Assembly: GCA_031772625.1 (NCBI GenBank)
Contig: CM062813.1
Span: 762,476,720-762,540,719, forward strand
Source of the DNA: Pinus tabuliformis
Lineage: Eukaryota > Streptophyta > Pinopsida > Pinales > Pinaceae
Direction of reading: 5' to 3'
Length of the DNA stretch: 64,000 bases
In this document: positions 11,156 to 20,152 of the stretch, in pieces
Layout of the letters: every line of letters begins with the position of its first letter
Numbering within the stretch: position 1 is the first letter of the stretch
Position numbers and translations under genes: made by a program
The notes under the pieces: model-generated
The model's input: the letters and a program-made list of their open reading frames with translations, nothing else
The model's database searches: none
Told to the model about the DNA's origin: nothing

Positions 11156-11655
11156 TGTTAGAAAATCATATATTACAAATAAATGGAACACATAAAATAT
11201 TGCAGAAACACAAACACAAAAAAAAAAAACAAGAGAGACACAGATATACATGGTTCACCCAATTTGGGCTATATCCATGAAGAAACAACCAGTCCTTCCT
11301 TTTATATTATCCAACAAATTGAAGAGATACAACCTACAACAAATCCCTTGTAATTTCCACTTCACTCTCACACAATCTCCTCTCTCTTTCTCAATCAGAA
11401 TACACATACACATCCTCAATACAATTCCCTCATATATAGCGAGGGGTTTCCTTCGAGGGAAAAAACCCTAAATTAAACATAACCTGTAACGTCAGATCAT
11501 ACGCATAATGAACGACCGAGATCGACTATGAAATTGTAATATTTTACAAGGCAATTTTACATCTATTTTTAGCTTCAGGGGTGCTGCCCCAAACCCCCAC
11601 CAGGGGGGGGCTCATAAAATCGTCGTAGCCCCCCTTGGACCCCCCTGACGACGAT
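11156..11655 (-). repeat. LTR 3 (5' LTR of copia B), truncated
   Basis: Homologous to LTR 1 and 2 from TGTTAG at 11156 to about 11655, where the match ends. The last ~100 bp (minus-strand U3 end, including the expected CCCAACA) are absent. Because of this truncation no TSD can be assigned to the array. A 12-base A run near 11218-11230 is an extra local change. TATA-like element near 11430-11445, minus strand. Confidence 0.82.
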
Positions 11656-12412
11656 TAACTCAAGGAAATTCCCTCTCCATATGAAAATTCTGTCAAGGGA
11701 GGAGGGAAAGCCAACAGACAGGTGAAGGAATCCACATTCAAGTAAACAAGAAGTTATTAGAATGCATGGTGAATAGAGGCAACATCAAGAGGAGGTTTCG
11801 TACGAACAACAAGACTGCAAGCCAGTTACCTAAGAAGAGCAGCATCGTGGATTGAACAAACTTCACAGTAAGGATGAAACAAAAGGCGTGACAAGGTGCC
11901 TCTGCTAGCCTCCTTGGGAATTTACGTCCATTAATGTGCTAGGGGTGGTGGCATACGTAGAGGATAGGTGACGAGATTGTCTGTAATTTCCAAAATGCTC
12001 TGCATTAAATCTCCCTTAACACCTTCATCAAGGAATTTATTAAAAGGTTGCATGAAAATGTAGTTAATGATTTTAATTTATGTTAAAGGATAAGATGAAT
12101 TTTTTTATTATGTATTATTAGATTTGAATCTCTTCTATATATATATATGTATATTCATTTTTTCCCAATTTATTCTCCTTTTCTGTTTTCTTTCAATTTT
12201 AATTTTAATATTTTATAAAATAGTTTTACCTCAATTTTGTAAAGTACAACTACATCAAATCAGCCAACGCGACTTGTGTGGAAAGCAAAATAAACAATAT
12301 TTATCCTGAATGTTAATAACCAACCCACAAAAGCATTGATAATAATAATAATAATCGTCATCATCATCATCCAAATTCCAAATATTTATATAATAGGCTC
12401 CCATGTTTATAG
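11656..12412. other. Unassigned spacer with short microsatellites
   Basis: No recognisable coding sequence. Contains a compound microsatellite at 12339-12371 (AAT-type units followed by TCA units) and AT-rich DNA. The left edge marks the truncation point of LTR 3. Confidence 0.4.
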
Positions 12413-12755
12413 TGTTGGAATATGTAACTCCTACTTATCTTATGTGTGTTAATATTTGAGGTTGTTGTGATTATTGGTCATTATTAGGTAGAGTTTGTCT
12501 CTGAAAAGAGTTTGTTTCCAAGTATTTAGGAGGTTGTTAGATCTAGTTAGTTATGAGAATTTCTCTCCATCTAGTTAACTTCCTAGATTAGTGTGTGGAT
12601 GAGATATGCATTGCATTGGTTGATTGTGTGATCAATATAGTTTGTCTATATTAAAACATAGTGTAATATATTTATATCTATATCATTACTTTGATTAAAT
12701 AGAATTCTCAACACATTTGTACCGTGTAATAATTTCTACTCTCCCATCTCTCCCA
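12413..12755 (+). repeat. Copia-type 5' LTR, plus orientation
   Basis: Starts TGTTGGAATATG and ends within ~10 bp of a primer-binding site. The exact 3' boundary is uncertain. I chose the last CCCA before the PBS. No matching second LTR is in the window, so this is a truncated element. Confidence 0.6.
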
Positions 12756-12765
12756 TTTCCTTATA

Positions 12766-12776
12766 TGGTATCAAAG
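12766..12776 (+). other. Primer-binding site, initiator Met tRNA type
   Basis: TGGTATCAAAG, one base off the TGGTATCAGAG complement of initiator-Met tRNA, directly after the putative LTR. This is the main support for the copia assignment of 12413-12755. Confidence 0.65.
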
Positions 12777-13729
12777 TAGATATGGGATATCACGAGAAAT
12801 CCCAAGGATATGAAATCCTATGAGAATAATATACTATATTAGTAGGTAGGTTAGGGTAGGAGAATAGAGTGAATTGTTTCGAGAGAGGATTTCTACTTTA
12901 ATATGCACATCCATGTGTGCTACCATTGCAATAACTACCACATTCCAAAGAGGTGAGGAAGATTTGTGAGGAAGAGGGTGATCTACCGTGTGTCATAGAA
13001 GCCACCAATGGAGATTTTAGATAATGCCTTACCCGTATTGTGGAAGGGTGCCACTCTTGTCGTCATTTGACCCAACAATAAACCAATGGGTGAATAGAAG
13101 GTGTATAGTAATTAGAGGTGACAATGATCAAGTTTTCATGCGATCCGACGATGCCACAAACTACGCTCTAGGCTTCATATATGATGACTCTCATGACAAT
13201 GAAGAAGAGAAGAAAGTAGTGGAGTCCATTTCTATGTTTGTGTTGGCTTAAAGAGTAGAATAGGGTTCAAAGAACCAATAACCCCTTTAGTCTATCAGGT
13301 AGGCCATTAGAGAAATCAAAGGTAGCATTGATCTTGACTAGCCAAGTGAGTTCAAATTCACAACCTAAGTGATGTGGATTAACAACGAAGTGCACAAAAA
13401 CTCACATAGCTCATGTGCGGGAATATTTCTATGGGTGATGAGTCTATTATATTTGCAGCAAAGGTGTGAAGGTTGAAATATATAGATTTAATCAACTTAT
13501 TGAGATTTTAGAGGTTGTGGATTATGGCGTCCTAATGAATGGATCGAAAATGAAGAAGGGCTTGACAACATTATTCCTCTTCTACTCCAGGGCTTGAGAG
13601 GAGAGAATATGGGATAAGTATTTCCATGAGTTCAATCTAGAGTGATGGATCCACACATTACGTGAGCATTCACACTTGTGTTTATGTTACTAGACTTTTC
13701 CATAAGGAAAGGTTAAATTTGTTTCGTTG
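12777..13729 (+). other. Interior of the truncated copia element, unrecognised
   Basis: Sequence downstream of the PBS should be leader and gag. The only open frame of note is 13024-13251 (75 codons, acidic C-terminus), in which I recognise no gag motif. The remaining stretch to 13729 shows coding-like fragments but no identifiable domain and no polypurine tract or 3' LTR. Confidence 0.35.
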
Positions 13730-13862
13730 TTTTTTTTTTCTTTTTTTTCAGCGGAAGAAATCGTGCCTGGAGCAACTCTCAGGCATACATAGTCATGCTC
13801 ATGATTGGACCATGAGATTTGTGGGATCAAACCTCCCCACCTAACTATTGGACTACACCCTC
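13730..13862 (-). mobile_element. SINE-like element 1 (tRNA-related)
   Basis: Read on the minus strand it has an A-box-like block at 13841-13856 (GTAGTCCAATAGTTAG), a B-box-like GGTTTGATCCC at 13823-13833, and ends in an A-rich tail (T run 13730-13749 on plus). That is the layout of a pol III SINE. The spacing of the two boxes is short for a tRNA and no TSD is evident, so the call is tentative. Confidence 0.4.
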
Positions 13863-14259
13863 GGAACTAAAAAACAATATAACTAGCAATTCGAGACTTT
13901 ATTTACATTTTCTTTGATTTAGATATATAATTTTTATGAATTATCAATATGAAATCACAATTCTAAAACTATAAATAGATATGAATATACTTGAAAAAAT
14001 GAATTACGCTTATCTTTATTCATAAGAATAATTTAGTGACCAACCACATATATACATAAAAAAAAGAAGTTTTATGAACTAATATTAAAGATACAATATT
14101 GGTCGAATCATAAATATATAATCTCTTTTTTGAAGACAATACAAACAATCAACAAGGACATTGTTATGTCAATTCTCCTTGTTTGGTAATTGATTATGCG
14201 ATATTTTTCAAATTAATAAAGTTTGCTACAATATCTAGATTTCTAAGTATATATTGATT
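13863..14259. other. AT-rich spacer, no feature seen
   Basis: No open frame, repeat boundary or RNA gene recognised. It ends at the left target duplication of SINE-like element 2. Confidence 0.4.
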
Positions 14260-14273
14260 CTCTTAAATATATA
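14260..14273. repeat. Target-site duplication, left copy, of SINE-like element 2
   Basis: CTCTTAAATATATA, repeated exactly at 14508-14521. Direct 14-bp repeats flanking an A-tailed insert are typical of LINE-machinery retroposition. Confidence 0.6.
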
Positions 14274-14507
14274 TAATTAAATTTTATTTTTATTTTATTT
14301 TTTTCTCAGAGGAACCTAATAGATCGCCTGACACGTAACTATTATTAAACCTCTAGGGGTTTACGCCTTGTCCTCCTCTCCATAAATTGGTTCACAACTG
14401 AGGGGATTTGAACCTTGGATCTCTTAGTTTTCAAAAAATTCACATTACTTCGATCACTAATTGAGTTTACCCCGCCCACCGCCCCCCCCCCCCCCCCCCA
14501 CAGGGAC
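14274..14507 (-). mobile_element. SINE-like element 2 with TSD, A-rich tail and B box
   Basis: About 234 bp between two 14-bp direct repeats. On the minus strand it begins near a G run, has a tRNA-like CTCAATTAGTGATC segment around 14450-14466, an exact B-box consensus match GGTTCAAATCC at 14404-14414, and finishes with an A-rich tail (about 14279-14310). The order and spacing fit a tRNA-derived SINE transcribed by pol III and mobilised in trans by a LINE. Its 5' end contains an 18-base homopolymer (C on plus), which is unusual. Confidence 0.6.
14482..14499. repeat. Poly-C run of 18
   Basis: Eighteen consecutive C on the plus strand, inside the 5' region of SINE-like element 2. Likely length-polymorphic and prone to sequencing or assembly error. 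Confidence 0.9.
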
Positions 14508-14521
14508 CTCTTAAATATATA
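14508..14521. repeat. Target-site duplication, right copy, of SINE-like element 2
   Basis: Exact repeat of 14260-14273. Confidence 0.6.
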
Positions 14522-14779
14522 ATTATATAAATGTGAAATATATGACTATATGTAAATGTGAAATGCCTACGTATATTAGGTTTTATTGTAAATTAAAATA
14601 TGATTAAAAAATAAATAATACATTTCTACAAATAAGTTTGGAAGAAGATTCAATATTGAATAGCTTTGCGGCTTTGGGGCTTTTTATCACTGCCATTAAT
14701 CATTAGGGTTTCTCTTAATATTTAAGGTTGTTGGTATAGTTAGAGTTCAAATGAATCATCCCCTCTACTCATCGGCCAT
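14522..14779. other. AT-rich spacer, no feature seen
   Basis: No gene or repeat boundary recognised. It precedes the LINE ORF1-like remnant. Confidence 0.4.
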
Positions 14780-15883
14780 TTGTTTGGAGATATCATAAAG
14801 TTGCCCCACATAAACTTTATGGACTTTGATAAGGTAGACTTTGAGGATAACATCCTCAGTACTTATGGGATCTTCCACTCTGATTCAAAATTTGTCAATA
14901 TGAAACAAGTTAGGAGGGATTTCATCTTTGATGTCTCAACTCTACATGCCATGCTAACTGGCCCTCTTCGTCATTTGAGAATTCTAAGGCACCTGATCAC
15001 CATTAATCCATGTAGGTGCAAGGCTGGTAAATTTGCATTCTGTCCTCGTTTCCCTCTCCATCCCCTCAATAATATGTTTAGCAAGTGCTTTATCTCCCCC
15101 CTGCACCCCCAATCTAAATCGCTTCCCTCCAAGCCTAAAGATATCCTAGATTCTCAGAATCCTCCCCCTTCCTCCTCAAGATCCAAGTCAAAAAAGTGAC
15201 TCATTTCGGTAAGGGAAGATAGAATTAAAATGATTGTGAGTGAATACATCAAGTTGAAATCAATCCCCAGGCTCTTAGGTAAAATAGTAGACAATAGATT
15301 TAGTGGAAAGATGGTGTGGTTTTAAACCCTAAGGACATGGCTTGATGAAAATTTACTTTTGGTTCTTATCTATAGCCTAGAAATCCATGTATTGAAAGAG
15401 GATGGATATGTGTCATATTCTAGTTATGAAAAGAATTGTCCCCCATTTTTAAGTTGGAATGGTGTTGGGTTCCTTTTGACCTGGTTTTAAAAGAGTGGGA
15501 TATCAACTTCAACCCTACTAGAGATCCATTATCTGGTTCATATCTAGGCCATTTATCTCATCCTCCCTCTTTTATTCTTGCAAAATGAATTTTCGGAGTT
15601 CATTGGGAATAAAATCAAGTGCTTCATCAGTATTGAACTAGAATGGGATACTAAGCCCAGTCGTCAATTGGCTTGAGTGCACATAGAATTTCTCTTGAAA
15701 TATGACTTGCTACAAGAGATTGAGTTAGTCTACAATAACTCCTGAGGACCTAAAAAAAATGACTATTGGAGAATTTCCTTCATATGTTATGGATGCAATA
15801 AAATTTTCCATATTCAAGCTTGGTGCAATAAGTCTTATTCTCTAAAGCCTCCCCTTAAAAAAATATGGAAGTAAAAAGTATCT
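14780..15883 (+). pseudogene. Old LINE ORF1 remnant (DUF4283 and zinc-knuckle region)
   Basis: 139 codons are open from 14780 to 15199, rich in Ser/Pro/Lys at the end. Reading on, with stops and shifts, the stretch 15590-15860 resembles the second half of a plant LINE ORF1: a core with IELEW, an IEFLLKYDL-like strand, then a CCHC knuckle C-x2-C-x4-H-x4-C (CYGC...H...C) near 15790-15830. ORF1 proteins bind LINE RNA. The element is cut at 15888 by the chromovirus, and a LINE endonuclease remnant in the same orientation resumes right of it at about 38878, so both are probably one old element. Confidence 0.55.
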
Positions 15884-15888
15884 TAGAA
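15884..15888. repeat. TSD TAGAA, left copy, of the chromovirus
   Basis: TAGAA directly before the LTR, repeated at 37948-37952 directly after the other LTR. A 5-bp duplication is the size made by Ty3/gypsy integrases. Confidence 0.85.
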
Positions 15889-16224
15889 TGTTATGCAACC
15901 AGATAACAAAATGAAGAAAACATAGATCAATGACTTGAAAACTAGTCTCTTCGAGGGGGAAACCCCATTTACATCACATAAATGAACAATTCTTGGATGA
16001 TACAAATGACAAGACCTTCTTGGTATATATAGGAGTCGAAGGGGTCACAATATAATCATAGCCTACATAATAATAATATTGTAAGGGCACAACACTAACA
16101 ATAGTGAGCTTCTATGGGGCACAAAAATAACAATATGGGGGCTACATGGACATAACAATAACAATAAGGGGCCACACTAACAATAACAATAAGGAGAATA
16201 CACTAGTATTACAGGGACCTAACA
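15889..16224 (-). repeat. 3' LTR of the chromovirus
   Basis: 336 bp, plus-strand ends TGTTATGCAAC and CCTAACA. It matches 37610-37947 base for base over long stretches, with scattered differences. A TATA-like TATATA lies near 16020-16032. Internal AACAATA-type short repeats vary between the two copies. Confidence 0.88.
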
Positions 16225-16240
16225 TGGCCATCTCCTTCTC
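16225..16240 (-). other. Polypurine tract of the chromovirus
   Basis: The minus strand reads GAGAAGGAGATGGCCA directly before the LTR start, the expected plus-strand primer. Confidence 0.65.
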
Positions 16241-16700
16241 AAAATTGTTTTCCTCAATGCTTGAGTAGTTCTAGATTATTATTTATAAAATTCTCGTCCT
16301 CCCATGTGGAATCTTCAGCGGGTAAGTTCTTCCACTTAATGAGATACTCTGAAAGTTGGGTTCTTGTTGTCGTGACTGCTTCTGGCTCCAATATGATATT
16401 TCCTTCTTTGTCAAGTTCTAGTAATATTGCTTAAACTGGGAGCTTGTCACTGATAACCTTATTTAAGCATGAAACATGGAAAATTGGGTGCACTTGGGAA
16501 GATGCAGGAAACTCCAATTTGTATGTCATAGTACCAATATTTTGCAACACCTTGTAAGGACCATAGTAATTGGGTGAAAATTTATTATCCTTATTAGCTT
16601 GCTTGAGGGATATTTGTTTGTATTCTTGTATTATTAAAAATACCCAGTCACCTATGTCAAAACTTATTTCATTGTGATGTTGATCTGCCTATTGTTTCCT
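16241..16700 (-). pseudogene. Chromovirus integrase C-terminus with chromodomain
   Basis: The minus strand encodes, nearly without interruption, the end of pol: a FDIGDWVFL-like block, the NYYGPYKVL motif (GPY/F module), a hydrophobic VHPIFHVS block, and a terminal chromodomain with LIKWKNLPAEDSTWED. Chromodomains target insertion to chromatin marks and define the chromovirus clade. A stop interrupts the block near 16435 (after LPV). The catalytic core that should precede it is absent: within a few codons upstream the sequence is RNase H. Confidence 0.75.
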
Positions 16701-16734
16701 TTGATTCTGTGCTAGAGTGCATCTACAACAACAT

Positions 16735-17963
16735 TTTGCTTCCCTTTTTTTGTAGATGATTTCAAAGTCATAACCCAACATCTTTGTCACCCATTTTTAC
16801 TGCTCTTCTGAAGATAGTCCTGGTTCCAAAAATTATTTAAGGCTCTCATGATCTGTTTTTACCTTGAAGTGTCTTCCCATTAGGTAAGGTTGTCATTGCT
16901 ATAGTGCATGTAGTATTTTCAACATTTCCTTGTCATAAATAGGCTTGTGTAAATACATTACCTTGATTGGATGACTTTAAAAAGAAATGGGTCTTCCTTC
17001 TTGCATTAAAAAACACCAATTCCATTTCTTGAGGAATCATATTCCACGATAAAGGTTTTTCTGAAGTCTGGTGTAGCTAAGACCGATGCTTGGCATATTG
17101 CCTCTTAAACATGTTAAACACCTTGGTTGCTTCTAGAGTCCAAGAAAATGAATCTTTCTTTAGTAATTTTGTTAGAGGCATTTTTATTCTCGCATAATTC
17201 TTAACAAACTTGCGATAATACCCTGTCAATCTAAAAAATCCTCAAAGATACTTTAGCTTTGTGGGGATTTTCCATCCCTTAATGGCTTTAATTTTGTTAG
17301 GGTCTACCTTAACACCCTCGTGAGATACAATACGACCCAAATATTCCACCTCTTGTACTCCAAATAAACGTTTGGAGGATTTTTCATATAATTATTTATG
17401 CTCCAATCGTTTGAGCACCATGTCAACATGTTGAACATGATCCTTCCAAGACTTGTTGTATATTAGTATATCATCAAAAGATACTAACACAAATTTTCTA
17501 AGGAAGGGTTTGAAAATGGAATTCATCAAACCTTGAAATGTGGAAGGTGCATTATTAAGACCAAAAGGAATGATAAATAATTCATAATGGCCGTCATGAG
17601 TTCTAAATGATATTTTCAACATGTCGTAAGTCTTCATTCTAATTTGATCATATCTTGAATGAAGAGCCCACTTGGTGAAGTAAATTTCTCCATGTAATTC
17701 ATCCAACAACTCATCAATGGAAAGAATGGAAATTTATCTTTAATAGTGAGTTTGTTGAGCTCCCTACAATCCGAACACATACGCCATGATCCATCCTTCT
17801 TGTGCACCAATACCATTCGAGCAGAGAAATAAATTTGACTAGGTTGAATTATACCAACCTCTAGCATTTTTGCAACTATACGTTCAATTTCACTCTTTGG
17901 GGAATATGGATATTTGTAAAGCATGATGTTTGAAGGAATGCTTCCTGGAATATATATTTTCAA
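16735..17963 (-). pseudogene. Chromovirus reverse transcriptase and RNase H remnant
   Basis: RT blocks are distributed over two open frames: 17634-17963 (YPYSPKSEIERIVAKML, KKDGSWRMC, DCRELN) and 17392-17709 ([21 protein letters not shown], and SFDDILIY with both catalytic aspartates). They overlap in different frames, so there is a shift near 17650-17700. Downstream to about 16735 the minus strand continues, broken, through GYYRKF- and RNase H-like sequence to a VVVDAL block that normally ends the RNase H linker. The RNase H also has stops. Confidence 0.82.
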
Positions 17964-18432
17964 AATAATAAAGACATAAGGAAATCATAAATTTTAAAAC
18001 ATTATTTGACTAATTTGAAATTGAGTAATCAAGATTTAAATTTGGGTATGCAATTATTTTTAAAATAATAATATTATAAAATTTAGTTTATTTTAGTTTG
18101 TTGCTTTTATTTATTTATTTATTATAATTTAATTTATTTTTATTGAAAATTTATACATAAAATAATAATAATAATAAATAAATAAATAAAAATTAAAAAA
18201 AATAAAAAATAAAAAAATAAAAAAATTCGTAAAATGATTAAGAATAAAAATATGTTATATTTAAAGTCAAAACAATAAACAATTTATCATTTTTAAGAAT
18301 TTCAAAAGTGAAAAAACAAAGTTAAAATATTTTATAGAAAGTTTTCTATATATTATTATAATTATTTTCTTGGTAAAATAAAATGAAATTTGGATTTATA
18401 ATTAAGGAAAATTAGAGTTTGGAATATATTTG
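17964..18432. other. AT-rich interior sequence, unidentified
   Basis: About 85-90% A+T by eye, with AATA/AAATA simple repeats (for example 18163-18240). This replaces the upstream pol, protease and gag C-terminal coding region expected here, so either a deletion or an earlier insertion lies in this stretch. No open frame. Confidence 0.4.
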
Positions 18433-18449
18433 AATATTTATAAAAATTA
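18433..18449. repeat. LINE target-site duplication, left copy (17 bp)
   Basis: AATATTTATAAAAATTA, found again at 26099-26115 after the poly-A tail. The first two A bases of the right copy could belong to the tail, so the duplication is 15-17 bp. Confidence 0.85.
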
Positions 18450-18667
18450 CAATCGTATCATAAATGGAGAAATAGAAATGGGAGCTGCGAAGATGAGCGC
18501 TAGGGTTTGCGCTAGCGGACGAGACTGACAGGGTTTCGGTCGAGTCTTGCCTGGAGGCTGAAGGCGCAGACCTGCCAGGGCAGCGTCTTTCAGGTTGCTG
18601 GCACGGGTCAGGTCAGGTCACAAGGAAAAGCAGTAAGGGGGACCTTTGTGACAACGCCCTGAACGGA
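18450..18667 (+). promoter_or_regulatory. LINE 5' UTR, probable internal promoter
   Basis: About 218 bp. The first 30 are AT-rich, the remainder is GC-rich with a GCGCTAGGGTTTGCGCTAGC near-palindrome around 18500-18519. Autonomous LINEs need a promoter inside the transcribed unit, so this region is where it would be. No specific promoter motif can be claimed. Whether the true 5' end is 18450 or about 18480, where composition changes, is unclear. Confidence 0.45.
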
Positions 18668-20152
18668 ATGGGAGAATCACGGGGGGGGGGAGAGACCCCC
18701 TCCTTCAGAAATGTGGTCATGGGAGAAACAAGCACGGAAGGAGAGCAACAGACGGAACGGGAAAACCAAATCCCAGTAATGGGTAACTTATGGCAGAAGC
18801 AAATGAGAGGAAAATGCCTACCGAGGGCCCAAAAACAGCCCAGGTATGTTGTTCCTCATAATAAATTGGAGGAATACAACTCCTATATGAAGGACCATGC
18901 TCTAATCTGTCGTTTTGTTGGGTATTGGCCGTCTGAGCGAGAACTACATAGATGGATTGCTCAACGCTGGAGACCTAAGGGACAGATAGATCTCAAACTT
19001 GGTGCCCAAGGTTTCTTCACAGCAATATTTTCGAATTTAGAAGACAAGAACAGAATCTTCGAAGAGGGCCCCTATTTCCTGAACAACGCGGGGTTATTCA
19101 TGAAGTTTTGGGAGGAGAGATACAATCCTGAAAAGGAGAAAATGCTTGATGCACCAGTCTGGGTCAGGTTATTCGGGCTTCCTGATGAATTTTGGGAGCC
19201 GGGGATCTTGGAAGGAATAGGCAATACGATTGGCAGTTTTGTCAAAATTGCAGAGGCCACGAAAAGAGGTAAATATAATGCCTATGCGAGAATCTGCGTT
19301 TACATCAACTTGGCTAACCCCCTCCCGGAAAATGTTGAGGTTGAATACCATGACGAAGTCTGGAACCAGCCAATTGATTACGAACATATTCCTTTCCGAT
19401 GCCGAATATGTCACGAGTATGGTCATCTATTTCGGCAATGTCCCCTAAATAAAGAGGAAGAAAGCAGAAAAAGTCAGGTGAATCAATCGAGAACCACCGG
19501 GCGAGCGGAGAACTCAGAGAAAGGATTTCAACAAGTGGTCAGGAGAAGAAGACCGAATAAAGAAGGTCCAAAAACTCAGTCCCAGAAGCAACCCAGTCAA
19601 GCAAAAACTCAGAACAAATATCAAGTACTGCAGAGAGAAGATGAAGAGTATGAAGTAAATCTAGAAGATGATGAGGATCCAGAAAATAGCCCAATGGAAA
19701 TCTCGGGAGAGGAGAAGGGGAAAGGAACACCTATCAGTAAAGTTAACAAAGAAAAAATAGAGGAAGTGGCAACAGAAGCAGATGTAGAGGCACCGATGGA
19801 AGTAGAAGACCAGCCTGAAGCTGAAATAGAAGAAGAAATAATCATGAAAAGGTTGATCCAGGAGTGGAAGTATTTAGACAGCAGATTCATACCAGAAGAT
19901 CAAAGGCAGTTATACAAGGAAGTTTTCCAGAAATATAAAGAGAAAAAGGGAGAACCCCCGGATGCTCCAGCAAGGGTAGAGAATGAACAAGGGACTGAAG
20001 ATAAAGGAACAGGCATCTTGGGCAAAAATAGCAGGAAGAGAGGCCGGAAACCAATGAATGAAACGATCCAGGCGGTGGGGGAGATCTTGATAAATTCAGG
20101 TAAGGTGATACCTCTGTCGGAGGTATTCTTCCCCTCCTATAAAAAATTTTAA
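18668..20152 (+). CDS. LINE ORF1 RNA-binding protein (DUF4283, CCHC)
   Basis: 494 aa, intact. Residues about 70-235 have the DUF4283 fold pattern of plant LINE ORF1 (CRFVGYWPSE, WVRLFGLPDEFW, IGNTIGSFVKIAEAT, ARICVYINL). A zinc knuckle follows with C245, C248, H253, C258 (CRICHEYGHLFRQC). The rest is charged: a basic part to about 330, an acidic stretch (EDEEYEVNLEDDEDPE), then a Lys/Arg patch (NSRKRGRKP) near the C-terminus. It should coat the LINE RNA. The ATG at 18668 is the first in frame and precedes the domain. It is followed by ten G (18681-18690) coding RGGG, a possible slippage site. The stop is directly followed by the ORF2 ATG. Confidence 0.9.
   Translation: MGESRGGGETPSFRNVVMGETSTEGEQQTERENQIPVMGNLWQKQMRGKCLPRAQKQPRYVVPHNKLEEYNSYMKDHALICRFVGYWPSERELHRWIAQRWRPKGQIDLKLGAQGFFTAIFSNLEDKNRIFEEGPYFLNNAGLFMKFWEERYNPEKEKMLDAPVWVRLFGLPDEFWEPGILEGIGNTIGSFVKIAEATKRGKYNAYARICVYINLANPLPENVEVEYHDEVWNQPIDYEHIPFRCRICHEYGHLFRQCPLNKEEESRKSQVNQSRTTGRAENSEKGFQQVVRRRRPNKEGPKTQSQKQPSQAKTQNKYQVLQREDEEYEVNLEDDEDPENSPMEISGEEKGKGTPISKVNKEKIEEVATEADVEAPMEVEDQPEAEIEEEIIMKRLIQEWKYLDSRFIPEDQRQLYKEVFQKYKEKKGEPPDAPARVENEQGTEDKGTGILGKNSRKRGRKPMNETIQAVGEILINSGKVIPLSEVFFPSYKKF

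Larger units (their letters stand above)
6508..11655 (-). mobile_element. Ty1/copia retrotransposon B, degenerate
   Basis: Second copy of the same family, minus strand: 3' LTR 6508-7093, internal region 7094-11155, 5' LTR 11156-11655 (truncated). The internal length (4062 bp) almost equals that of A (4057 bp). All domains align in order, but the inactivating lesions differ: for example the protease site is lost and the zinc knuckle retained here, while A shows the reverse. Confidence 0.9.

Noticed and set aside
14404..14414. A tRNA gene on the minus strand
   Set aside because: The B box is exact but no cloverleaf or acceptor stem can be drawn, and the A-tail plus TSD fit a SINE.
17964..18432. 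Matrix-attachment or replication origin because of extreme A+T
   Set aside because: Composition alone is no evidence, and the stretch is part of a decayed retroelement.
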